Below are positions 1 to 9,013 of a stretch of 64,000 bases of DNA, piece after piece; the first letter of the stretch is position 1, and every line of letters begins with the position of its first letter. Made by a program: the position numbers and the translations under genes. This DNA is from CAYSAQ01 sp964429235 (lineage in GTDB: Bacteria > Margulisbacteria > Riflemargulisbacteria > GWF2-35-9 > DYQY01). The stretch spans positions 39,672 through 103,671 of the forward strand of contig CAYSAQ010000006.1 in NCBI GenBank assembly GCA_964429235.1, given 5' to 3'. The notes beneath the pieces were generated by a model. The model saw only the letters and a list, made by a program, of their open reading frames with translations. It was not told where the DNA came from and did no database searches.

Positions 1-166
1 CAATTGCTCTAGCTACAACATCAGATGTAATAGTCAAACAAACCAAAACCTTCTTAATCTCATTATTACTTGAACCGACTTGCAGTCCAACATTATCCCA
101 GTCAGCAGAATACTTAGCAGGATACCTGTTCTCGATATACTTATGAATAGAAGACAGCGTTACCAT
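1..166 (-). CDS. NIF3/YbgI (DUF34) family protein, N-terminal part only
   Basis: The open frame begins at an ATG (164-166) directly after the TAG stop of the upstream 306-aa gene and runs off the window edge, leaving about 55 residues. The translation has the characteristic NIF3 N-terminus: a helix ending in A-D-W-D-N-V-G-L-Q-V-G, then a strand reading K-V-L-V-C-L-T-I-T-S-D-V-V. NIF3/YbgI proteins are hexameric toroids with a dinuclear metal site, often annotated as GTP cyclohydrolase 1 type 2 homologues; their cellular role is not settled. The TAG/ATG junction indicates translational coupling with the hypothetical gene upstream. The C-terminal metal ligands lie outside the window. Confidence 0.8.
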   Translation of the reverse strand, partial: MVTLSSIHKYIENRYPAKYSADWDNVGLQVGSSNNEIKKVLVCLTITSDVVARAI

Positions 167-1087
167 CTAGGACAGAAGGTTAGGCACATTCTCTTCTTGA
201 GCTTTCCGTGCAATACCTTTTTTGATATTCCTAAGAAAATCTCTTTGTGGATGCGCTTTATTAAGCGTTTCAAGCTTAGCCTCCATTTGAACAACACCGG
301 ATGTTGTTTGCTCAGTAGAAGAAAAAACATATTTATACACATTATCCTTTTGACTATTAGACGTATATTTATAAGGCTTTATAACTCGCTTAGGCTCATG
401 CTTACTATATAGAGACTTGAACACATGCTTACCATGGGCGCTAACTTTAAACTTACAATCCTGCAAAGAGCTACCTTTAGATATAACATCAACTATGCCT
501 AGATAATTAAGTGTCTTAAAAATAAACAAGAAAGCAAACTGCTTATTATTGAACACGTCTCCTTTTGAGTAGTAAAATTTACCAGGATCGTTGTAATCCC
601 TAAAGAATGCATACCTTTTTGTCAAAGTTTTATACAAAGCATCAAAAGACACCACTTCGTCGTTATTCATATACATTTGCAAAGTAGTTATTACTGACTT
701 ACGTTTATTTACGACTTCAAAGTCATTATTAGAGAATGGAGTATTGAATACTAATGGAGATTTGTAATACTCATTATAATCTCTTGTGAAAAATAAAAAT
801 TTAAAAAGATTTGTTAGAAGAAAATCTTCTTTATCTATTTTTTTAGCAAGATTCTGATCTACCTTCCACTTCTGCTCATCGACATATAAGAATTTTGTTA
901 CTAGTAGAAATAAAGATATATAGTTAGCAAAATCTTTTGGAAATTTATATTCTGCAGCTAAGTGTTTAACCCTAGCTTTTAATGTCTTTCTTTTATTAGA
1001 AATATCCATGTCCTCGACATCAACAGAAGACAAATAATCTTTTACAAACTGAATGACCTTATTATGATCCTTATATACTTGCTCCAC
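167..1087 (-). CDS. Hypothetical protein, mostly helical, possible winged-helix segment
   Basis: Not recognised. It is a 306-residue Lys/Phe/Tyr-rich protein with no signal peptide and no convincing membrane helix. Residues about 185-235 have a pattern compatible with a winged helix (two helices, then L-N-Y-L-G-I-V-D-V and a final K-V-S-A-H-G-K-H-V-F helix), but this is weak. The start is a GTG at 1085-1087 preceded by an AGGGGG ribosome binding site. It is followed without any gap by the NIF3-family gene, so the two are probably co-translated. The 170-bp region upstream (1088-1257) holds no gene; it contains an AT-rich stretch and a 6-bp inverted repeat (ACACTA/TAGTGT), and a weak TTGCAT-16-TACACT promoter candidate on the minus strand. 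Confidence 0.6.
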   Translation of the reverse strand: MEQVYKDHNKVIQFVKDYLSSVDVEDMDISNKRKTLKARVKHLAAEYKFPKDFANYISLFLLVTKFLYVDEQKWKVDQNLAKKIDKEDFLLTNLFKFLFFTRDYNEYYKSPLVFNTPFSNNDFEVVNKRKSVITTLQMYMNNDEVVSFDALYKTLTKRYAFFRDYNDPGKFYYSKGDVFNNKQFAFLFIFKTLNYLGIVDVISKGSSLQDCKFKVSAHGKHVFKSLYSKHEPKRVIKPYKYTSNSQKDNVYKYVFSSTEQTTSGVVQMEAKLETLNKAHPQRDFLRNIKKGIARKAQEENVPNLLS

Positions 1088-1257
1088 TAAATTCCCCCTT
1101 CTTCACCTTAACAACCTGACCGAATATTCAGTCATATACAAATAAAAAAAAAGAAAATTCCCCAAAACTCTCTTTTGTCTATTTAGTGTAACACAAAAAT
1201 ATGAAAATGCAAAATCCAGTAAACACTAGGCTATATATAGTGTAAACAAGTATACTG

Positions 1258-2190
1258 CTACGCTTTATTTTTGCAGTAGCGGCGCAACCCTTGTTCTAGA
1301 TTGTAGCGTGGGAAATAAGAATAATCACGTTTAATTCTTCCTATATCGGAAACAGACTTTTGTATATCGCCTTCTCTAGGAGATGCATACATTACCTTAT
1401 TTTCCTGACTAAATATTTTTTCTAATATTGATATCAATTCATTTATTGTTTTAGGAACGCCTGTTCCAACGTTATACACGCAAAAACCCTCATATGACAT
1501 AAGCATCATAATATTTGCAGTAACAACATCTTTTATGTATACAAAATCTCTACTCTGCTCACCGTCTCCGTATACAGCAAGATTTTCATCCCGTTCAAAC
1601 TTATCCATAAAAATTGAAATCACTCCAGAATATTCACTGCTAGGATTCTGTCTTTCACCATATACATTAAAATATCTAAGACCTAAAAATTGAGTTGTTC
1701 CTTTTTCGCTATATATTAACGCCATATCCTCATTTATCATTTTATGTTCTCCATAAGGGCTAACAGGATTAAGCCTCATTGCTTCGTTTTTAGGCAAGAG
1801 AGGATCATCACCGTATACTGCTGCAGAAGAAGCAAACACAACCTTGTCTACATGTGTTCTTACAGCATTTGTAAATATATTCTCAGTACCATGAACATTC
1901 ACGGCTTTTGTATTCTCAGCATCATTAATAGATTTTTGAACAGAAGCGATAGCTGCTTGGTGATAAACCACATCAAACTTCTTCCTATCAAAGACAGCTG
2001 CAACTGCATCATCATCCCTAATATCAAGGTTAATTACATCAACATTCTTCTTTTCAATATGAGCGATATTCGCCAATTTACCGCTAGAAAAATCATCTAT
2101 TATGGTAATGTTATGATCTAGTAACACAAGCTCCTCTACAATATGGGAACCAATAAAACCTAAACCACCTGTTACCAATATATTATCCAT
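1258..2190 (-). CDS. NAD-dependent sugar-nucleotide epimerase/dehydratase (UDP-glucose 4-epimerase-like)
   Basis: Extended short-chain dehydrogenase of 310 residues. The Rossmann nucleotide-binding motif T-G-G-L-G-F-I-G-S lies at residues 7-15, the S-S-A-A-V-Y-G strand near residue 121, the catalytic Y-G-E-H-K (YxxxK) near residue 147, and R-Y-F-N-V-Y-G-E-R-Q in the substrate domain. This family interconverts UDP-hexoses or UDP-N-acetylhexosamines for surface polysaccharide; the exact substrate cannot be read from the sequence. Its ATG overlaps the end of the DJ-1-like gene by 8 nt, so it is the last gene of a translationally coupled operon coming from the large Ig-repeat protein. Length is normal for the family. 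Confidence 0.85.
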   Translation of the reverse strand: MDNILVTGGLGFIGSHIVEELVLLDHNITIIDDFSSGKLANIAHIEKKNVDVINLDIRDDDAVAAVFDRKKFDVVYHQAAIASVQKSINDAENTKAVNVHGTENIFTNAVRTHVDKVVFASSAAVYGDDPLLPKNEAMRLNPVSPYGEHKMINEDMALIYSEKGTTQFLGLRYFNVYGERQNPSSEYSGVISIFMDKFERDENLAVYGDGEQSRDFVYIKDVVTANIMMLMSYEGFCVYNVGTGVPKTINELISILEKIFSQENKVMYASPREGDIQKSVSDIGRIKRDYSYFPRYNLEQGLRRYCKNKA

Positions 2191-2689
2191 TCATGTACTC
2201 CTTAATTTTTTTTGCGAATTCTTCAGCCGCATCAGGGCCGCTTGCTGTTATTATGTTACCATCATTTTCTACTAAATTTCCAGTGTACTCAGCGCCATAA
2301 CTAATTAGCCTATCTTTGTCACCAATAAATACTGTAGATTTTTTACCTTTTAACAGCCCCATATCTCCAAGAATTAGAGGAGCCATACAAATTGCAGCAA
2401 TAAGTTTATTCTCTCCATATATAGCAGAAATCGCTGACACTAATGGCTGATAGCCTATTAAACAATGACCGCCAGGGCCTCCAACAAGAACTATAGCAGC
2501 ATATACTTCTGGCAAAAAATCCTTCAATTCATTGTGAACATCTACTTTTGCTCCTAGCTTCCCAGTAGCAACACCCTTCTCAGTAGAAAATATTTCTATT
2601 TCAAAATCTCTAGCAAGTATTTTATAAGGGACTAAAAATTCTTCATCTCTAAAACCATTAAAGGCAATAACAATTGCTATCTTCTGCAA
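2183..2689 (-). CDS. DJ-1/PfpI family protein
   Basis: A 168-residue single-domain protein of the DJ-1/PfpI glutamine-amidotransferase-like fold. It has the G-G-P-G-G strand end near residue 70 and the nucleophile elbow A-I-C-M-A-P near residue 100, which carries the family's reactive cysteine. A conserved acidic residue sits in the N-terminal F-R-D-E-E-F segment. Members act as glyoxalases, chaperones or peptidases; which applies here cannot be told. The start is TTG (2687-2689) with a GGGAG ribosome binding site 7 nt upstream, 2 nt after the DUF3307 stop. It overlaps the epimerase start by 8 nt. Confidence 0.85.
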   Translation of the reverse strand: MQKIAIVIAFNGFRDEEFLVPYKILARDFEIEIFSTEKGVATGKLGAKVDVHNELKDFLPEVYAAIVLVGGPGGHCLIGYQPLVSAISAIYGENKLIAAICMAPLILGDMGLLKGKKSTVFIGDKDRLISYGAEYTGNLVENDGNIITASGPDAAEEFAKKIKEYMNG

Positions 2690-2691
2690 AT

Positions 2692-3414
2692 CTACACTCC
2701 CAAAAGAATTAATTTAAAAGAAAGGTAAATAAGCACAAACAATACTAAACTAAAGTTCTCAATAAAAAAACGTCTTGCATCATAAACTAATCTTATTCTT
2801 AAAACCTGCCTAATAATTAACAACCCAATTATTCCTACATAAAAATATTTACCTATCAGTAGCAAAAATATAATTATTCTAACTAACATTGAAAAATAAT
2901 TATGCTTTAGATAGTTAACTTCAAGATCAACAGTTCTATCATAATAATATAAAATTACAGAAATGCCATATGCCACATAAACAGAAAAACAGGCCTGTAA
3001 TACAAAAAACAATACATTGATACCGCTTATACCTAAAAAACTCCCTATCAAGGAAAACAGAATAGTAGACGAGGCCATCTCCTTAAAGAAAAACAAACTA
3101 GTTGCCAGAACAAACACATGCAAACTTTGATCTAAAAAGAAATGCGATAATTCTTTTTGAATAATGTTACGTTGAAAAAAAAGTTTAATCTTATCTATAA
3201 AATAATGGCTAACTGACACCGCTATAAGCCAAAACAAAAATCCTATATTTAATGTAAACGGAAAACATAATAAAACTGACAGAAAAAAGAAAATCAAAAC
3301 ATGCATAAAAATACCTAAGCCAGATTTTGTTTTTAATTTATAAATATAATTAGTTTGCAAAACAAAATCAGACAAAACATGAGCCAATAATAAGCATGAA
3401 AATATCTCTAACAT
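2692..3414 (-). CDS. DUF3307 integral membrane protein
   Basis: A 240-residue polytopic membrane protein with about six to seven hydrophobic helices. The N-terminus carries the DUF3307 signature (L-L-L-A-H-V-L-S-D-F-V-L-Q-T followed by K-x-K), and H-Y-F-I-D-K-I-K occurs near residue 90. The function of DUF3307 is unknown. An AGGAG ribosome binding site sits 6 nt before the ATG, and the gene begins 11 nt after the stop of the 1,816-aa Ig-repeat protein. It is therefore the second gene of the operon with DJ-1 and the epimerase. Confidence 0.75.
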   Translation of the reverse strand: MLEIFSCLLLAHVLSDFVLQTNYIYKLKTKSGLGIFMHVLIFFFLSVLLCFPFTLNIGFLFWLIAVSVSHYFIDKIKLFFQRNIIQKELSHFFLDQSLHVFVLATSLFFFKEMASSTILFSLIGSFLGISGINVLFFVLQACFSVYVAYGISVILYYYDRTVDLEVNYLKHNYFSMLVRIIIFLLLIGKYFYVGIIGLLIIRQVLRIRLVYDARRFFIENFSLVLFVLIYLSFKLILLGV

Positions 3415-3425
3415 TTTAACTCCTT

Positions 3426-6400
3426 TTACTTAATCTTAAATTCAAAATCAATATACTGATCTGGAGCAAAAAGCCTTCTAGCTCTAACAGCATAACTGCC
3501 TCTTACCAAATCTCCAGATATAACTATGCTTGCTATGCCTTGCCTATTTGTTGCAGTGCGTCTAAAGAAGTCAAGAACTGCTCCTAATGGTTTTTCTGTT
3601 ACTTCCCATAAAACATAATCTCCAACTATTTTCTTGGGTAATTTATTATTAACTACTTCAAAAGAAATAGGAACGGAAATAGCTTTTTCACCAAGTACGT
3701 ACTCAGAATATTCGCTAATTGGTCTTAAGATATAATCTCCGTCAAAAACGCGAATACTATAGGATAATGTACTATCCAATAAATATGACTCTACAACAAC
3801 TCTATACTCTCCTGGATCCTGAAATAAATAGTCTAAAATTACGGGCTCTCCGATTGCTACTGGCGAATTTTGACTATCAACTAAACCTTTATCATTATAA
3901 ATAGAAAACTGAACATCAATCTCATTCACACCTTCCTCCATCTCTGCTACTGGTTTTATGATAAACGAAAAGAACCCAATACCATTCTTAGAAAAAGCTC
4001 TTCTTGTAGAATCTTTATGAGAGATACTATAAGTTTCCGCTTTATCAGTAACAAGCATTAAGGTAACAGAATCTTTGATCCACGGAACCATTCTATTTCG
4101 AGGAGAAGAAAAAACAATCTTTTCTTGTAATTCCACATCATTTGGAGTCAGCATAACTTCTATAAACTTCTTTGACGGTATTGCATATTCCACAACATCT
4201 CTTTTGCCAAATTTATATTTTACTAAGACCACGCTATCCTTATTATTAAAGACCTTTATTTTTTGAGGCTTTTGCCCTACAAATAACTTTAAATCTTTTG
4301 AAATATTTAGTTGCATAGACCCATCCATAAGAACAATCTCATAAGATTCTAAAGATGTTTCATCCTCTAATAATTCAATATAATCAGCCTTATCTTTAAT
4401 CATCGGCATGCCTAAAAAGTTCAGACTAACATCTTTATTTAACTCTTTAACAATATCTACATTAAATAATAATGAAGACCTTGAGCTAGGTTCTATAACT
4501 TTAACTACAAAACGTCTCGCATATCCTCTATTCACCTCTGGCAAATATGTTTTACCCTCTTCATCGGTTTTAGTTGCACGTTGATATGTGACATCTTTAA
4601 TAACATCATAAATCTCCCACTCAACCTTTTTTCCAACTACTGGCACGTTATACCTATCTATAAGAGTAACTTCACACAACAAAGAATTATCTCCAATTAA
4701 GATTGTCTGCTTTTCCGCCTGTGCTGATTCAAATTTCAAAAGGTTATCTTCTTTTTCTTTACTTGCATCAGATTTTGTCCTTATCTCTTCACTATCAACC
4801 TGTAAATCGAACACAACTCTTTGCTTCTCCTGAAATTGCGGATAAACGACTATCTGATATTTTCCAACCTTTATTGGAGCACGGAACTTCTGTTTTGCAA
4901 TACCATTCTCATCACAATTACTAATATATTCAATAACTAAACTATCGACATCTCCATCGATTGAGAACATCCTAAATACAATTGGTATATCTTGCAAAGC
5001 GTTACCATCCATATCCAGAGCTTTTACAACATAAAAATCAGAAATATCATCACCAATAACAGTTTGCTGGTTATCTCCTGCTATTTTCTTAATATCTTCA
5101 ACTGATAATCCAATAACCTTTATATAAAAAGAAGCGTGCACCCATTTACCTTCTTGCTTGTAATAAGCCATTATCTCTCTAACGCCTGGATTTTCATCTA
5201 TTTGGAAATTAAATGTTGAAACTCCATATTTATTCGTATTTAATGTTCTAGTATATTGTCTTCGCTCTCCTCTAACCATTACAAAATATGACCATCTAAC
5301 CTGTTCATCTGAAACTGGGTTATCATATCTATCAATCAACTTCAAAGTAAAATCATCTTTAAAATAGGAATTTGGCTCTACTTTCTGATTATTACCAGAA
5401 ACAACAACTGATTTGTAAACTTCTTCAGGCAAAACAGTAACAACTAAATCCTTACGAACTGTTGGATCCTCCTCTGAGTATATCCCTAAACTATATACAC
5501 CCGATTGTTCAGGCATATGAATATCAAAAGCAGCCACTCCGTCTTCAAGCGTAAAAGCATCTGAACCTACAGAAGAACTTACACTTCCTTCTTTATACAA
5601 ATCTACGCTTAACTTGGCCTTTTCGACAAAATTACCAAAACGATCCAAGACTTTTGTTCTAAAAATACCCTTATACATTCTGCCAGCAACATAATCCTTA
5701 TCCGTATCAGATGAACTTAGTAATATTAATCCATTTATACCAGACTCATATGCTTCAAATTTATAGAACTCTTTAACAGAATAATCTTTATCAGAAACAT
5801 AGACATAATAAGATCCTTTTCTCTCTGGAGTCTCAAACGGTAATTTGGTAAGCCCTGTCTCGTTTATTTCTATAATTTTGTTAAAATCGTGACGCAGCAC
5901 CTTCTTCGAAGAATTCACATTGTACACAAATTTACCCTTAGTAATTAAGTTGTCATGTTTATCATACATCTGTGCGCCTAAATTGCTTATTTCTCTAAAC
6001 ACAGGGAAACGAGCCTTAACATTAGACACCAATCTTATTCTTGAAGGAACATCTGGGGCTGCGTTGATAACAATATCTTTTTCCAAAGTATTAATCTTAG
6101 CAGTATAAACATAGTTTCCTTTTAGCTTGCCTAACGTAGGGTTAAATTCAGCCATGCCTTGTTTATTAGTTTTTAATTGATATATCTGTTCTAGTTTGTT
6201 ATCAGCATTCGCACCGAGTGGAGCTTTCTTTAACCTAATTGATAAAAAGATATCCGTTACTGGCGATGCATTATTATCTGCTACAAATACTTGAATTGCC
6301 TTACTTAGTTTATTACCAACAATGCCTTCTATATAATCTGGAATTACTATATTAGAAATCTCTTCAGGTATTACATTTATTTTCACCCAGGTTATTCTAG

Positions 6401-8876
6401 GCTTACCCTCAACATAATATTTTCCTTTTAAGTTAATGACATCGTTCTGATCACTTGCTAAGAAATTAAATGTAACAATTCCCTCTTCATTAGTAATCAG
6501 GTTATAGTTCTGCAAATACTGAACTCCACGTTTATAAACTATATACTCAATGCTAACTTTCTCTCCTGCTTTCACATCTCCATACTGATCTTTTAGATTA
6601 AACTCAATCGGATCAGCCAGCATTTGACTAGTAAATACGTTCACTATCGGATTGGTCTTCAAGTACAACTTATAGTAGCTTGGCTGTTTAGGATAAAGCT
6701 TAAATGCTTGCTGAACTTTACCAACCTCTGCTATTACATAGTTTTCTTTGCTTTTTGTTTCTCCAGCTTTAACAACCATAGTTGCAAAACCATCATAATC
6801 AGTTACGTCATCATAATCACCAAAACTTAAACTTTTAGATTTTCTCCACTTAACTCGTACATCTGGTATTGGATTACCTCTATCATCTTTAACTTTTATT
6901 CTTAGTGGGTTGGAATTCTTACCCCACTCTACTGTCTGTTTGTCTCCGGATTCAATTGACATTTTAGCTGCATTACCAGGCATTACTAAAACAACAAAAG
7001 CCACCTCATAATCTGGCAATTTAGGAGAAGACGCTATGATCTGAAAATCACCAACAATCTCTGGTGTTCTAAACTCTACCTCTGCACGTCCACTTTTATC
7101 AGTTCTTGCACTCTTAAATTGCAATTCTTCAAAATCTCCTGTTTGAAAAGAATATTCAATAGGAACATGAGGACAAGGGTTCCCTTTATCATCAATAACT
7201 CTTACTCTGAAAGGTTTTTTTAATGGGATGCCTACAATTGCCTCTATTTCCTCTTCGCTCTCTGCTAGTAATTCGTATGGTTCAGTAGACTCGCTCTGAA
7301 CAGTATAGACAAAACGTCCTTTCCCTTTCTGGTTCTTTGCAATAATCAATGCTCTTCCGGAGCTATCGCTCATTCTATAATCGAAATTAGCTCTTCCTTT
7401 TTCATCAGACTCAACTTCTGCAAATTTAAAAGGTTCTTCTTTTGCATCTATATCTTGTTCCATTAAATCAACAATCGCACCAGGAACAGCGTTTTTATAG
7501 GAATCATAAACTCTTACTTTAAAAGCCTTTCTAACAAGTTTTCCAGCTTCTGCAAATAACATTGGTCTATTAGTAAAATCTTCAATGATTGAAGGCTCTG
7601 CCGCTTCTGTCATAAAATCATAAATAAATTCTTTGCCTTTAATCTTAAACTTTAATTCATGGTCACTTACTTTATGCCCGAACCTAAGCTTAACCTTTAT
7701 ATTTCCACTATTATTAGTGAAAACCGTCATTGGCGAAAGTAATAAACTATTATTCTTTGCTTTAGATGAGAAATATACCTTCACGCGTTCCTTAGCTAAC
7801 ACCTCTCCCAGCCCATTAAAAAAGCTAAATTCAACATCTCCAAGCTCTACTCCTACTGTATATATCTTTGAAGCTAGGTTATTTTTAACAACAACTTCAT
7901 CTCTCTTTTTTTCTTCTAACCTTCCAGCTACTACTAGGTTATAAGCTGATTGCTTTGCTCCTCTAAACACATCAGCAATACCACTATGGAAACCACCAAC
8001 TAAACTATTAGTATTCCCGCTTATGTCTCTAAAGAAAACAAACACATAATTGTTCTTAAATATAGAAAATGCATGATTTATTACATTTTCGGATCTATTA
8101 ACCATTACACTACCTACAAATTTTGTTGCTTGTAATGCTGACTTATCCCCTTTATATAAAGAATTAGAGACAACATCCCATCCCCTGCCAAAAAACTTAC
8201 CAGCAACATTTAAACCACTCCAGCTAACTCGCAAAAATGCTTTTGTAACATTAAATACATATTTATTAAGTTCCATAAAAAAGTTCCAGCTAACCTTAGA
8301 GTACCTGACAGTTCCTCCAAACAAACCACTAAAAAACTTACCATAAGAAAGTTTTGCTGATTCTGTTTCATAATTCATATCTATTACTAGATTTTCAACA
8401 GAAATCATATCACCTTTCTTACTAGAGAAAACATATTCTGTATCTATTTTATTTTCAAAAAAGGATAATTTGTTTTTATTAACCGTCATCGTAGGGTTAA
8501 CCACCGATGTCTCACAAGACAAATCTACAAGTTGTTTATCTAATAATGCTGCCTGAGGGAACCGTAAATTAAGATCTATAAAATTATCTTGTTTGTCTCT
8601 AATGAACAATCTATATAGTTTATTCTTTTTATAATCAATATTTACTGAACGAAAAACATCATCTTGTTTCTGCCATGCAACATCTTTATCATTAACAACT
8701 ACTTGATCTAAAGCAAACTCATCACCTATAAGAAAGAAGTAGTGATTCTTTGTATCAACGGCTACAGAGCAACGATAGTTTTGTGTTGGGCCATAAAAAA
8801 AGAAGTAAAATAAAGGGATTGAAACTATAAATAGAAGATAAACCCCCAAAATTAGATATATAAACCGTTTTTTCAT
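3426..8876 (-). CDS. Membrane-anchored giant protein with about ten Big_1/invasin-type Ig-like repeats
   Basis: A protein of 1,816 residues. Residues about 5-30 form one hydrophobic helix after M-K-K-R, a signal anchor, so the rest is predicted to lie outside the cytoplasmic membrane. From about residue 430 onward the sequence is a tandem array of beta-sandwich repeats. Each is marked by a strand-loop motif of the type V-x-D-x-x-G-N-P-V-x-x-V-x-W, seen for example as V-K-D-D-R-G-N-P-I-P-D-V and L-I-D-R-Y-D-N-P-V-S. I count about ten recognisable copies. This is the pattern of bacterial Ig-like domain 1 in invasins and intimins, but no outer-membrane barrel or LysM region is visible. An adhesive or scaffolding role at the cell surface is an inference. 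It has its own promoter (8901-8930) and heads the operon continuing into DUF3307. Confidence 0.75.
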   Translation of the reverse strand: MKKRFIYLILGVYLLFIVSIPLFYFFFYGPTQNYRCSVAVDTKNHYFFLIGDEFALDQVVVNDKDVAWQKQDDVFRSVNIDYKKNKLYRLFIRDKQDNFIDLNLRFPQAALLDKQLVDLSCETSVVNPTMTVNKNKLSFFENKIDTEYVFSSKKGDMISVENLVIDMNYETESAKLSYGKFFSGLFGGTVRYSKVSWNFFMELNKYVFNVTKAFLRVSWSGLNVAGKFFGRGWDVVSNSLYKGDKSALQATKFVGSVMVNRSENVINHAFSIFKNNYVFVFFRDISGNTNSLVGGFHSGIADVFRGAKQSAYNLVVAGRLEEKKRDEVVVKNNLASKIYTVGVELGDVEFSFFNGLGEVLAKERVKVYFSSKAKNNSLLLSPMTVFTNNSGNIKVKLRFGHKVSDHELKFKIKGKEFIYDFMTEAAEPSIIEDFTNRPMLFAEAGKLVRKAFKVRVYDSYKNAVPGAIVDLMEQDIDAKEEPFKFAEVESDEKGRANFDYRMSDSSGRALIIAKNQKGKGRFVYTVQSESTEPYELLAESEEEIEAIVGIPLKKPFRVRVIDDKGNPCPHVPIEYSFQTGDFEELQFKSARTDKSGRAEVEFRTPEIVGDFQIIASSPKLPDYEVAFVVLVMPGNAAKMSIESGDKQTVEWGKNSNPLRIKVKDDRGNPIPDVRVKWRKSKSLSFGDYDDVTDYDGFATMVVKAGETKSKENYVIAEVGKVQQAFKLYPKQPSYYKLYLKTNPIVNVFTSQMLADPIEFNLKDQYGDVKAGEKVSIEYIVYKRGVQYLQNYNLITNEEGIVTFNFLASDQNDVINLKGKYYVEGKPRITWVKINVIPEEISNIVIPDYIEGIVGNKLSKAIQVFVADNNASPVTDIFLSIRLKKAPLGANADNKLEQIYQLKTNKQGMAEFNPTLGKLKGNYVYTAKINTLEKDIVINAAPDVPSRIRLVSNVKARFPVFREISNLGAQMYDKHDNLITKGKFVYNVNSSKKVLRHDFNKIIEINETGLTKLPFETPERKGSYYVYVSDKDYSVKEFYKFEAYESGINGLILLSSSDTDKDYVAGRMYKGIFRTKVLDRFGNFVEKAKLSVDLYKEGSVSSSVGSDAFTLEDGVAAFDIHMPEQSGVYSLGIYSEEDPTVRKDLVVTVLPEEVYKSVVVSGNNQKVEPNSYFKDDFTLKLIDRYDNPVSDEQVRWSYFVMVRGERRQYTRTLNTNKYGVSTFNFQIDENPGVREIMAYYKQEGKWVHASFYIKVIGLSVEDIKKIAGDNQQTVIGDDISDFYVVKALDMDGNALQDIPIVFRMFSIDGDVDSLVIEYISNCDENGIAKQKFRAPIKVGKYQIVVYPQFQEKQRVVFDLQVDSEEIRTKSDASKEKEDNLLKFESAQAEKQTILIGDNSLLCEVTLIDRYNVPVVGKKVEWEIYDVIKDVTYQRATKTDEEGKTYLPEVNRGYARRFVVKVIEPSSRSSLLFNVDIVKELNKDVSLNFLGMPMIKDKADYIELLEDETSLESYEIVLMDGSMQLNISKDLKLFVGQKPQKIKVFNNKDSVVLVKYKFGKRDVVEYAIPSKKFIEVMLTPNDVELQEKIVFSSPRNRMVPWIKDSVTLMLVTDKAETYSISHKDSTRRAFSKNGIGFFSFIIKPVAEMEEGVNEIDVQFSIYNDKGLVDSQNSPVAIGEPVILDYLFQDPGEYRVVVESYLLDSTLSYSIRVFDGDYILRPISEYSEYVLGEKAISVPISFEVVNNKLPKKIVGDYVLWEVTEKPLGAVLDFFRRTATNRQGIASIVISGDLVRGSYAVRARRLFAPDQYIDFEFKIK

Positions 8877-8900
8877 ACTAAATTACCTTGTTTGATTTTT

Positions 8901-8930
8901 ATTATATGCACTATTAAATTTTAATATCAA
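8901..8930 (-). promoter_or_regulatory. Sigma70-type promoter of the Ig-repeat protein operon
   Basis: Read on the minus strand: -35 TTGATA (8925-8930), an 18-nt spacer and a perfect -10 TATAAT (8901-8906), about 25 nt ahead of the start codon at 8876. It lies just downstream of the pfp terminator, so the two transcription units are separated cleanly. Confidence 0.6.
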
Positions 8931-8954
8931 AAGGCAGGATGCACAAGGGATGCA

Positions 8955-9009
8955 AGGAAAAAGATAGCTCCCTTTTCTAATGCTGTTTTGCAATAAAAAA
9001 GAGAGCTAT
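8955..9009 (-). terminator. Rho-independent terminator after pfp
   Basis: On the minus strand a 13-bp stem (8997-9009 pairing with 8964-8976, one G-U pair, loop about 20 nt) is followed by a CTTTTTCC tract. It begins 4 nt after the pfp stop codon and ends the tRNA-hppA-tpiA-fba-pfp operon. Confidence 0.85.
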
Positions 9010-9013
9010 GCCT

